From positions 1 to 64,000 of the forward strand of contig DATHWP010000091.1 of NCBI GenBank assembly GCA_035460505.1: a DNA stretch of 64,000 nucleotides. Reading direction: 5' to 3'. The position numbers were made by a program, and so were the translations under genes. How positions within the stretch are numbered: the first letter of the stretch is position 1; the number at the start of each line of letters is the position of its first letter. Below, piece by piece: positions 25,789 to 33,749 of this stretch. This stretch comes from Methyloradius sp035460505 (GTDB lineage: Bacteria > Pseudomonadota > Gammaproteobacteria > Burkholderiales > Methylophilaceae). The notes under the pieces were generated by a model that saw only the letters and a list, made by a program, of their open reading frames with translations, had not been told where the DNA came from and did not search any database.

Positions 25789-26736
25789 ATGTTAAGTAGA
25801 ACCGCTGATCACCTGTACTGGATGGCGCGCTATATTGAGCGCGCTGAGAATATGGCGCGCGTGCTTGATGTCACAGCGAATATGTCACTGATTACCAACC
25901 CTGCAGATCAGACTGAAGCTGCTTTGTGGCGCCCAGCTTTGCAGATTTGTGGCGATGTTGTCGCATATGAAGAAGCTTATGGCGAATGCACTGCTGCTAA
26001 TGTCATCAAGTTTCTGACCATGGATGACAATAACCCATCAAGCATCTACAGCACACTTCGCAGCGCACGTGAGAATGCGCGTGCGGTGCGTGTTGCCATG
26101 ACCTCTGAAACTTGGGAAAGCATCAACACGCTTTGGTTGGAATTCAGTCAATTTATAGGTGCGGACTTTTCAAAAAATGGCCTTCATGAGTTCTGTGAAT
26201 GGGTGAAAGCACGCTCTCATCTGTTCCGTGGCGTTTCTTTCGGTACGATGTTGCGCGATGATTCTTTCCGCTTTTTGCGTTTGGGCTCGTTCATTGAACG
26301 TGCTGACAACACTGCCAGAATCCTGGATGTGAAATACCATATTTTGCAGCCGATAGATGAAGAAACTGGTGGCGTGGATTACTACGCCTGGAGTGCGGTG
26401 TTGCGCTCTGTCTCTTCGTTCCAGGCCTATCAAAAAGTGTTCAGAGATACCATTGACCCACAAAAAGTAGCTGAGATGATGGTATTGAGAAGTGATATGC
26501 CACGCTCTTTGCATGCTTGCTATGAGGAGATAGTGTCTATCGTCCAACAGCTTTCGGATCGTCGTCCAACAGAATGTAAGCGACTCTCAGGCCAGCTACT
26601 TTCATCATTGCGCTACGGCAAAATGGAAACCATTTTCGAGCAGGGTCTGCATGAGTTTCTGGCTGATTTTCTGAGAAGTAACAATAGGCTCGGTGGCGAG
26701 ATTCAACGTACTTTTTTCAACGCTGCTGAAGTTTAG
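25789..26736 (+). CDS. alpha-E domain protein (DUF403)
   Basis: A 315-residue all-helical alpha-E protein. The N-terminus MLSRTADHLYWMARYIERAENMAR and the later FLRLGSFIERADNTARILDVKYH are the family hallmarks. The family is almost always next to circularly permuted ATP-grasp genes and probably works with them as enzyme or scaffold; its chemistry is unknown. It starts 29 bp after the ATP-grasp gene, so they form one operon. Confidence 0.92.
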   Translation: MLSRTADHLYWMARYIERAENMARVLDVTANMSLITNPADQTEAALWRPALQICGDVVAYEEAYGECTAANVIKFLTMDDNNPSSIYSTLRSARENARAVRVAMTSETWESINTLWLEFSQFIGADFSKNGLHEFCEWVKARSHLFRGVSFGTMLRDDSFRFLRLGSFIERADNTARILDVKYHILQPIDEETGGVDYYAWSAVLRSVSSFQAYQKVFRDTIDPQKVAEMMVLRSDMPRSLHACYEEIVSIVQQLSDRRPTECKRLSGQLLSSLRYGKMETIFEQGLHEFLADFLRSNNRLGGEIQRTFFNAAEV

Positions 26737-26815
26737 AGGCTCGATTTTCGCGATTGAGTCATCAAGCAGTATTCACTGCCATTTGCTAAAAAATAGGCTC
26801 AGCTAATTCAAAGTA

Positions 26816-26983
26816 ATGACCATCAAACCTGAAATCCTGTCTAATCCAATTCCAAAAAAGACTGTGCAGCAGCCTGATACTAGGGATACACTGCCAGAAA
26901 AGCAAATACAAACACGCGATCAGCCTGCGTATCCAAACAGCAAAGTCAAAATACGTCAGGCAGAAGAAGCGCAACAGCAGTAA
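26816..26983 (+). CDS. 55-residue disordered-looking protein in the Anbu operon
   Basis: An open frame of 55 codons between the alpha-E and VOC genes. The peptide begins MTIKPEILSNPIPKKTVQQP and ends RQAEEAQQQ. It is almost entirely polar (Lys, Gln, Pro, Glu, Asp, Thr), with no hydrophobic core, so it is probably disordered. This composition is unlike random translation of AT-rich DNA. There is no clear ribosome-binding site, which weakens the case. It sits on the same strand inside the operon and ends in glutamine. No family recognised. Confidence 0.45.
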   Translation: MTIKPEILSNPIPKKTVQQPDTRDTLPEKQIQTRDQPAYPNSKVKIRQAEEAQQQ

Positions 26984-27026
26984 ACATACATTCACAAGTT
27001 ATTCACGCATTTAAAAGTTACCCAAT

Positions 27027-28259
27027 ATGAACGCAACTACTATTGATTCATTACGCTTTACCCGTCACGGTGATAAACAAAACTCGGCTTTTTTTGAAGA
27101 ATATCTAGTCCGTCTTCTCGAAGAGCGCGACCAACTCGGCCTCACCGCGCTGATACACGAGATTGACGCCTTGATGATCACGGTGGACCCCGGGCATTCA
27201 ATCCAGTACATCGCCGAACTGTCATTGATGACTTCATACCATTATCTGGTGACCCTAGAGAGTGAGTCACACTGGACGCATATCTTGCGCATTGATCTTA
27301 ATTCACCAGACATTTTGTTGCGTGAGGTGAAAGACCCGAATTTGCGTGGTATTTTCCGTTCATTGAACGAGGTTTATCCAGTTGGCGCCAAGAAACCTAA
27401 TAGCCGCTACATGGGTGAAATCATCCGCGTGAGTAATTTGCACGATGTGGTCAAGCTTCAGCAAGCGCGTGAATTCCGTTTTTTCTCACAAGATGAAGTA
27501 CGTAAAATGGAATTTCCTGGCAACATTGCGGTGAGTAAGCCTTCACCTTATACCCATAATGTCGTTGGTTATCTTGAACGTAAACCTAGTGAGCTTCGTG
27601 TCTACGCACTTGGTATGAGCGTGATTAATCCAGAGGTACAAGCTGCCTACGAAGCTTCGAAAACGCTGCAGAAAAAGCTGAATTTTGATGAATTGTTGTT
27701 GCCGATCGATCACTTGGCAACGCGTGTCTATAGCCAAAATCGTGAAGTGGCAATCTTGGAGTATTTGTCATTGACCAGTTACCACTTCTGGGGCGCCTAC
27801 AATATTTTTGACCAGAACTCTTCGACTAACGTGACCAAGAGCGTGCATGATTTACCGGAATCAAAAAGCCCAGCCAAGGTATTTACCGCCAACAACACGC
27901 CATATTTCGTCAGCCATTTAGAACATCTACCTTCGCCTACGGAAACATTCGTCCGTAACTATGGGCCACGCTTGCACCACATGGCGATTGCGGTGAAAGA
28001 TGGCGAGACCGCAGGGCAGGAGAATATCGAATTCGTGGTCAAGGCCATTGCTGACCAAGGTAAAGGTTTCTTGCTTGATGTGATTGGTTCTAAAGAAGAA
28101 GGCTTGAAACAGATATTCTCAAATGCTTCGGAACACTCATCACTGATTATTGAATACGTGCAACGCTTTGGCGATTTTGACGGTTTCTTTACTCAAGATA
28201 ACGTGGCTAAGCTGACTGAAGCTGCAGGCCATGAAGAATCACTCAATTACGCTGTGTAG
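27027..28259 (+). CDS. VOC-superfamily, HPPD-like protein in the Anbu operon
   Basis: A 410-residue protein whose C-terminal half resembles the 4-hydroxyphenylpyruvate dioxygenase type of VOC fold. It has RLHHMAIAVKDG, then VVKAIADQGKGFLLDV, then SSLIIEYVQRFGDFDGFF. A 2-His-1-carboxylate iron triad can be proposed: His229 (LLPIDHLATRV), His318 and Glu376. The N-terminal ~200 residues are less clear. The substrate cannot be deduced. It may belong to a distinct family near HPPD or 2-oxoadipate dioxygenase. It lies 23 bp before the Anbu gene on the same strand, so a shared role is likely. Confidence 0.72.
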   Translation: MNATTIDSLRFTRHGDKQNSAFFEEYLVRLLEERDQLGLTALIHEIDALMITVDPGHSIQYIAELSLMTSYHYLVTLESESHWTHILRIDLNSPDILLREVKDPNLRGIFRSLNEVYPVGAKKPNSRYMGEIIRVSNLHDVVKLQQAREFRFFSQDEVRKMEFPGNIAVSKPSPYTHNVVGYLERKPSELRVYALGMSVINPEVQAAYEASKTLQKKLNFDELLLPIDHLATRVYSQNREVAILEYLSLTSYHFWGAYNIFDQNSSTNVTKSVHDLPESKSPAKVFTANNTPYFVSHLEHLPSPTETFVRNYGPRLHHMAIAVKDGETAGQENIEFVVKAIADQGKGFLLDVIGSKEEGLKQIFSNASEHSSLIIEYVQRFGDFDGFFTQDNVAKLTEAAGHEESLNYAV

Positions 28260-28282
28260 ACTAAACAAAAAGTAAAAATATC

Positions 28283-29020
28283 ATGACGTATTGTGTCGCT
28301 GTTTTATTACCTGAAGGCCTAGTGCTTGCCTCTGATACCCGCACCAATGCTGGTGTTGATCAGGTTGCCGTATTTCCAAAAATGCATGTGTTTGAAGTGC
28401 GCGGCGAAAGAGTGATTACACTGCTCACATCAGGCAATCTCGCTATCACCCAATCGGTAGTTAACCGCTTACGTGAGGCAGTGCGGACGGGCGCTGATAA
28501 AACCCTGGAAACAGCCGCTAGCATGTTTGAGGCCGCCACACTGGTGGGTGATGAAATTCGTGCTGCATTTGAGCGCGATGCATCACACCTTAAAAACCAG
28601 AATTCAGAATTTAGTGCCAATATCCTGCTCTCAGGCCAAATCAAAGGCGAAGCGCCGCGTCTGTTTCATATTTACTCAGCAGGCAATTTTATTGAGAGTA
28701 GCGATGAGACTCCGTATTTTCAGATTGGTGAAACCAAGTACGGTAAACCGATTATTGATCGCGTAGTGAACCACAAAAGCGACATGATGGATGCAGTGAA
28801 ATGTGTATTGATTTCGTTTGATTCAACTATCCGCAGTAACTTGTCGGTCGCTGCGCCTATAGACCTTATGCTGTACCACACTGATAGTTTCAATGCTGAT
28901 TCACGTCAACGCATTACAGAAAAAGACGAGTATTACACCACTATCCGCCAAGGTTGGTCTGATGGTTTGAAGAAGGTCTTTAGTGCTTTGCCAAACCCAA
29001 CTTGGACATTTGGTAAGTAA
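28283..29020 (+). CDS. Anbu, proteasome-type N-terminal nucleophile protease
   Basis: A 245-residue bacterial proteasome beta-subunit homologue of the Anbu type, which forms open-ring or helical assemblies. The start MTYCVAVLLPEGLVLASDTR places Thr2 as the catalytic N-terminal threonine after Met removal. Asp18 and Lys33 (VFPKMHVF) fill the other active-site places. Last gene of the ATP-grasp / alpha-E operon, the known Anbu context, but here the usual transglutaminase is missing and a VOC protein is next to it. A hairpin follows. Confidence 0.93.
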   Translation: MTYCVAVLLPEGLVLASDTRTNAGVDQVAVFPKMHVFEVRGERVITLLTSGNLAITQSVVNRLREAVRTGADKTLETAASMFEAATLVGDEIRAAFERDASHLKNQNSEFSANILLSGQIKGEAPRLFHIYSAGNFIESSDETPYFQIGETKYGKPIIDRVVNHKSDMMDAVKCVLISFDSTIRSNLSVAAPIDLMLYHTDSFNADSRQRITEKDEYYTTIRQGWSDGLKKVFSALPNPTWTFGK

Positions 29021-29035
29021 GTTTGGCCTTAATGC

Positions 29036-29069
29036 ATGTGCGATAAGCGTGTGATGACTTATCGCACAT
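29036..29069. terminator. convergent-gene hairpin after Anbu
   Basis: A perfect 12-bp stem, ATGTGCGATAAG / CTTATCGCACAT, with a 10-nt loop lies between the Anbu gene and the convergent beta-propeller gene. It has no strong T run. Confidence 0.7.
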
Positions 29070-29077
29070 CACATTAT

Positions 29078-29935
29078 TTATTTCTTGAGTGGCAACCAGA
29101 CAAGCTCACCAGCTTTCATATCAGGCACCAATAGAGATTTCTCATCCACTGTCAGGCCTATATCCGCTGAGGCTTTAAAGCCAGACTTGATCAAAGTTGT
29201 CTTGCCATGATGCACTTCAAATACCTTGCCGTTCTTCCAGTCACTCACGTAAATAACACCAGACTTGGTGCGTACTAGACCGTCGCCACCGCCAAAACCT
29301 TCAGCTTGTTCGGTCAGCGCTTTGGTGTTCAAGTCTAGGCTATATAAGACACCTGAGAAAAAATCCACATACAGCAAACTTTTGCGGTCATCGTTCACGA
29401 TGATGCCGTTAGGGCCTAGTACACGTGGGTCATCACTCGCATTGAGCGTGAATGTCACCTTACCCTGAGGGTTGATGCGGTAAATTGCACCACCACTGCC
29501 TTTATCAAGGTCGCCTGTTTCGCTGACGTAAAGATTACCTTCGTCATCTGATGCAAGGTCATTCAGAAAAAGTGGTTTTGCAGGGAATTCTTCGGCAGCA
29601 GTGAATACTGACCATTTGCCGTCTGGCGTGATTTTCAAGATGCGAGTTTTGTCAGCAACGTAAATATCCTTGCCAATTACAGCTAGGCCTTTAGGGTCGT
29701 CCAGACCAGTGGCGAATGCTTTCACTTTGCCATCCTTGGTGATTTCGCTGATCTGACCATCACCATCTTTGCCAAAGCCATTGATCTCAGATACAAACAT
29801 GCGTCCATCTTTGAATACGAGTACCGATTCAGGTGTCTTGAAACCATCAATTTTTTTCACCGCTGTATCGGCTGCAAATGCAGAGCTGATAACAGGGGCT
29901 AAGGTTGCTGCCAGTAATAGGTTTTTCCAGTTCAT
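29078..29935 (-). CDS. secreted SMP-30/gluconolactonase-like beta-propeller protein
   Basis: A 285-residue exported protein. After a signal peptide (about 1-21, ending SSAFA) come repeated propeller blades with the pattern G-x-hydrophobic-YV-(S/A)D: GLAVIGKDIYVADKT, LNDLASDDEGNLYVSET, GPNGIIVNDDRKSLLYVD, SGVIYVSDWKNG. This resembles SMP-30/lactonase folds. Asn and Asp in FLNDLASD and GPNGIIV could bind metal. The substrate is unknown. Probably co-transcribed with the sorbosone-dehydrogenase-like gene upstream (92 bp gap). Confidence 0.8.
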   Translation of the reverse strand: MNWKNLLLAATLAPVISSAFAADTAVKKIDGFKTPESVLVFKDGRMFVSEINGFGKDGDGQISEITKDGKVKAFATGLDDPKGLAVIGKDIYVADKTRILKITPDGKWSVFTAAEEFPAKPLFLNDLASDDEGNLYVSETGDLDKGSGGAIYRINPQGKVTFTLNASDDPRVLGPNGIIVNDDRKSLLYVDFFSGVLYSLDLNTKALTEQAEGFGGGDGLVRTKSGVIYVSDWKNGKVFEVHHGKTTLIKSGFKASADIGLTVDEKSLLVPDMKAGELVWLPLKK

Positions 29936-30027
29936 ATAACCTCCAAAGTTCGTTTATTTTGTTTTACTGTCTCGATTAAAAAAATCATTTAAGCCAGTTA
30001 GTCTAAGCTTATCTGTTTTATCGCCAA

Positions 30028-31359
30028 TTAGTTACTTTTCACAACTGGTTTCTCAGCAGTCACGCGCCAGATTTTATTGCCGACATCATCTGCAACTAGC
30101 AACGCACCTTGTTTATCAATCATGACGCCAACAGGCCGACCTTGCGCTTCACCTTTACTATTCAGGAAGTCTGTTAAGACATCCACAGGCTGACCTGCTG
30201 CTTTGTCGCCATTAAATGGCACGAAAATCACTTTATAACCACTACGCGGGTTGCGATTCCAAGATCCATGCTGCCCTACAAACATGCCAGTTTTATATGC
30301 CTCTGGCAGCGTATTGCCTTTGGATGATGCTAACCCCAAGGATGCTGTGTGTGGCCCAAGCGCGTAGTCAGGGGCAATTGCACTGGCGACTAAATCAGGG
30401 TTTTGTGGCTCTACGCGCTGATCTACATGTTGGCCGTAATAGCTATATGGCCAGCCATAGAATGCGCCGTCTTTTACCGAGGTGATGTAGTCGGGCACTA
30501 AATCACTGCCAATTTCATCTCTTTCGTTCACTGCCGTCCAGAGCGCGCCGCTAGATGGCTCCCACGCCAATCCATTTGGGTTACGCAAGCCAGCAGCAAA
30601 AATTCTGTGTTCTCCAGTTTGTGGATTCACTTCCCAAATCGCAGCACGGCCTGCCTCGTTATCCATGCCTCGTTCTGCAACATTACTATTAGAGCCTACG
30701 GTGACATAAAGCTTGCTACCATCTTCACTGGCGATAATATTTTTAGTCCAGTGATGATTGATTGCACCGCCTGGTAAATCGACTACGTTAGTGCCAACTC
30801 CAGTAATCTCAGTTTGACCAGTCTCATAATGAAAGCGTACAACGGCATCGGTATTCGCCACATAAAAATCATGGCCAATCAGCGCCATGCCAAACGGTGA
30901 GTTCAGTCCTTGCAAAAATACTTTACGTTCATCGGCTACGCCATCGCCATTGGTGTCGCGTAATAGTGTGATGCGATTGGGCGTAGGGACACCAGCGCCC
31001 GCATGTGCCATCACCTTACCCATAATCCAGCCGCGGATTCCCTTGCCGTCGTCTGGTTTGGGCGGGGAATTGGTCTCCGCGACTAATACATCCCCATTCG
31101 GTAATTCATACAACCATCGTGGGTGATCCAGCCCCTCAGCAAATGCATTGACTGCCAAACCTTTCGCAACGGTGGGTTTGGCGTCGGCTGGCCAACCGAC
31201 AGCTTTGGCTGTGTTCACAGTGGTGATCAGTGATTTATTAGGAGGCGGCAGATTGGGATTTGTACCAATGCCATCAGACACCTGCAAGGTGGCTTTATCG
31301 CCACAGGCGGCAAGCGTCATTGCAATTAAACCAGGTAATACGTAACGAGATAAGCGCAT
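30028..31359 (-). CDS. sorbosone/glucose dehydrogenase-like PQQ-type lipoprotein
   Basis: An exported lipoprotein of 443 residues with the glucose/sorbosone dehydrogenase (GSDH) beta-propeller. The signal peptide ends in the lipobox LAAC. Motifs: HPRWLYELPNGDVLVAETN, NSPFGMALIGHDFYVANTD, AAGLRNPNGLAWEP and GQHGSWNRNPRSGYKV. Family members oxidise aldoses or sorbosone with PQQ, a cofactor expected in methylotrophs. The ATG at 31359, after AAAGGAAAC, was chosen over an ATG 14 codons earlier because it begins the signal peptide. The true substrate is unknown. Confidence 0.85.
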   Translation of the reverse strand: MRLSRYVLPGLIAMTLAACGDKATLQVSDGIGTNPNLPPPNKSLITTVNTAKAVGWPADAKPTVAKGLAVNAFAEGLDHPRWLYELPNGDVLVAETNSPPKPDDGKGIRGWIMGKVMAHAGAGVPTPNRITLLRDTNGDGVADERKVFLQGLNSPFGMALIGHDFYVANTDAVVRFHYETGQTEITGVGTNVVDLPGGAINHHWTKNIIASEDGSKLYVTVGSNSNVAERGMDNEAGRAAIWEVNPQTGEHRIFAAGLRNPNGLAWEPSSGALWTAVNERDEIGSDLVPDYITSVKDGAFYGWPYSYYGQHVDQRVEPQNPDLVASAIAPDYALGPHTASLGLASSKGNTLPEAYKTGMFVGQHGSWNRNPRSGYKVIFVPFNGDKAAGQPVDVLTDFLNSKGEAQGRPVGVMIDKQGALLVADDVGNKIWRVTAEKPVVKSN

Positions 31360-31515
31360 AAGTTTCCTTTGTTGGTGGTTGATAGACATGTATACAACCA
31401 TGATAATTCAAGAAAATTATGCTGATGTGTTCAGAGGCTGTATGTAAGTCAATGAGTGATTGTCGTGTAGGTCAAAGCGAGATGAGAGGAAATTGAATAT
31501 CTAATAGGAGAAGTG

Positions 31516-33363
31516 CTATTTTTTTTGAGACACTTCAAACTCATCTAAAGGCATGGGTTTTCCAAATAAATACCCTTGAAAAAGAGAGCAGCCATTTGCT
31601 TTCAGGAAATTGTACTGCTCTTCGGTTTCTACCCCCTCTGCAATCACTTCCATTCCCAAGTTTCTGGCCATGCCGATAATGGTTTGTACGATGACTCCAT
31701 CCCCATGTTTAACGCCGATATTGCGCACAAACGATTGGTCAATCTTTAATTGGCTGAGTGGTAATTGCGTGAGATACGAGAGTGATGAATAGCCAGTGCC
31801 AAAATCATCCATTGAGAAGCGCACGCCAGCATCTCTTAGGGCATGCATTTTTGTGATGACCGCCTCAATATCTTCTAGCACCATGCTTTCGGTTAACTCG
31901 AGTTTGAGCAGGTTGGGATTGATGTTTTTATTAATCAGCGTTTCAAGAACGTGCTCGATAAACTTATCTTGATGCAATTGGCATGCGCTGACATTCACTG
32001 CTAGCTGAAGTTTAGCGGTAACAGGGTCTTGCTCCCAGGCCTTAAGCTGGTCGCAGGCAGTTTCCAGTACCCATTTACCCATCGGCAGTATGAGCCCTGT
32101 TTCTTCGGCTAGTGGGATGAAGTGCAAGGGAGCAACCAGCCCTTTTTCGGGGGATAGCCATCGAATCAGGACCTCTGATCCAATAATCTCACCAGCTTGG
32201 TTGACCTGCGGCTGGTAATAAAGCCTGAACTGATGATTGGCTAATCCATGCCGTAGATCATTTTCCAGATCCATCTTGGCTTCAAGCGATGCCTGCATGG
32301 CGGGGTCATAAAAGCGCAGGGTGTTGCGGCCAGTATTTTTTGCCTGATACATGGCAGCGTCCGCTCTTCTTAGCAGTTCTTCAGCACTTAATTCCTGGTT
32401 TTTGAAAAGACTGACGCCAATACTGGCTGAGCCTATGTATTCCTGTTTAAGTAATAAGTATGGCTGGTTTAAAGCAAGCAGGCATTTCTCTCCAATTGCC
32501 TCAGCCATGGTGGCGGCGTGTTCAGCATGTGTATTTAAGTTTTCTAGAATAATGACAAATTCATCACCACCTAATCTGGCGACGGTATCACCCTCTCTCA
32601 CAGAGCAACGCAGACGATCAGCCACCATAATGAGCAACTGGTCGCCCACATTGTGGCCTTTGGTGTCATTCAGTATCTTGAAGTTATCAAGATCAATAAA
32701 AAGAAGCGCACCGTATTTTTGCTCACGCGAGCCAGATGCAAAGCAATGCTTAAGTCTATCGTTCATCAATCGACGATTAGGCAAGCCAGTCAACGGGTCA
32801 TAAAAAGCAAGTTGCTCAATTTTATCTTCTGCTTCTTTTCTTCTAGCGATATCCAGTTGTAGTTCACGGTTGGCTTCTTCAAGCTGAATCGTCTTTTCTT
32901 CAAGCTTGCGAATGAGCGTTTCGCTATAAAGCTTGAGCAGTTGTTTTTCGCCGGCTACAGGAGAGGTCTCCTGTAGCGGCGTACCTGCAGCCACCTTGGT
33001 CATGACTTCAGTGACTCTGGCAATAAAGTCTTCAGGTTCGGCTGGTTTGAGTATGAAAGCATCTGCCCCAAGGCTTAGTGCAAGCCGCTCGTCTTCAGCC
33101 TCGGTGTAGGTTGCCGTGTAAACAAGAAATGGAATTTTTCTTAAATTAGGGTCAACCTTCCAGTGCCTGAGCAGTGTGTAGCCATCCATCACGGGCATCA
33201 GCAGGTCTGAAATTACAATATCGGGGGGTGATTGCCTGGCTTTCACTAGAGCTTCTGCACCATGCTTTGCTGTTTGCACCTGATAACCATTGCCTGACAT
33301 CAGCGCTTGCAGGTAATAGAGATTTTCTTCTTTATCATCAACAATCAGCGCGGTAGTCATCAT
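31516..33363 (-). CDS. response regulator with GGDEF and EAL domains
   Basis: A 615-residue cyclic-di-GMP signalling protein. The receiver domain (about 1-120) has its phospho-acceptor Asp53 in ISDLLMPVMDG, then a coiled linker (about 140-185). The GGDEF domain (about 190-350) has the RLGGDEFVIIL signature and an inhibitory-site RxxD (REGD) five residues before it. In the EAL domain (about 365-610) EAL is EVL, but NVSACQL, LELTESM, MDDFGTGYSSL, LKIDQSF and IAEGVETEEQ keep the catalytic acids. It may both make and degrade c-di-GMP. Last gene of the histidine-kinase operon, 17 bp after the response regulator. Confidence 0.94.
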   Translation of the reverse strand: MMTTALIVDDKEENLYYLQALMSGNGYQVQTAKHGAEALVKARQSPPDIVISDLLMPVMDGYTLLRHWKVDPNLRKIPFLVYTATYTEAEDERLALSLGADAFILKPAEPEDFIARVTEVMTKVAAGTPLQETSPVAGEKQLLKLYSETLIRKLEEKTIQLEEANRELQLDIARRKEAEDKIEQLAFYDPLTGLPNRRLMNDRLKHCFASGSREQKYGALLFIDLDNFKILNDTKGHNVGDQLLIMVADRLRCSVREGDTVARLGGDEFVIILENLNTHAEHAATMAEAIGEKCLLALNQPYLLLKQEYIGSASIGVSLFKNQELSAEELLRRADAAMYQAKNTGRNTLRFYDPAMQASLEAKMDLENDLRHGLANHQFRLYYQPQVNQAGEIIGSEVLIRWLSPEKGLVAPLHFIPLAEETGLILPMGKWVLETACDQLKAWEQDPVTAKLQLAVNVSACQLHQDKFIEHVLETLINKNINPNLLKLELTESMVLEDIEAVITKMHALRDAGVRFSMDDFGTGYSSLSYLTQLPLSQLKIDQSFVRNIGVKHGDGVIVQTIIGMARNLGMEVIAEGVETEEQYNFLKANGCSLFQGYLFGKPMPLDEFEVSQKK

Positions 33364-33380
33364 GGGTCTCTATTTTGGTT

Positions 33381-33749
33381 TTATTGTTTGAAAAAACGAC
33401 TAATCTCTGCCACAAATGTCTCTGGATTGATCGGCTTTTCAATGTAGCCGTTGCAACCCGCAGCTAATGATTTTTCGCGATCACCGACCATGGCATATGA
33501 AGTCACGGCAATAATCGGGATGTTACGTAAAGCCTCTATGCTTCTGAGCGTCTGGGCGACCATATAGCCATCCATGCCTGGTAACTGAATATCCAGCAGA
33601 ATCAGATCTGGCATTAAGCTTTGAGCAAGTGCAATACCTTGAGGGCCATCAAATGCAGCCACGATTTTGTGGCCATGCTGCTCGAGCAAAAAGGTCGCGA
33701 GGTATCGATTTTGTTCATTGTCTTCAATTAGTAGAATCGTCTGGCTCAT
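33381..33749 (-). CDS. single-domain response regulator (CheY-like)
   Basis: A 122-residue stand-alone receiver domain: LLIEDNEQNRYLA acidic pocket, LILLDIQLPGMDG phospho-acceptor, AVTSYA and YIEKPI switch residues. The ATG at 33749 overlaps the kinase stop by four bases (ATGA), with GGGAGG as ribosome-binding site; a longer in-frame start at 33809 lies inside the kinase gene and is rejected. Probably phosphorylated by the adjacent kinase. Confidence 0.92.
   Translation of the reverse strand: MSQTILLIEDNEQNRYLATFLLEQHGHKIVAAFDGPQGIALAQSLMPDLILLDIQLPGMDGYMVAQTLRSIEALRNIPIIAVTSYAMVGDREKSLAAGCNGYIEKPINPETFVAEISRFFKQ

Noticed and set aside
26816..26983. Direct identification of the 55-codon ORF as Pup
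   Set aside because: No GGQ or GGE C-terminus and no Dop/PafA-type genes in the window; only general resemblance remains.
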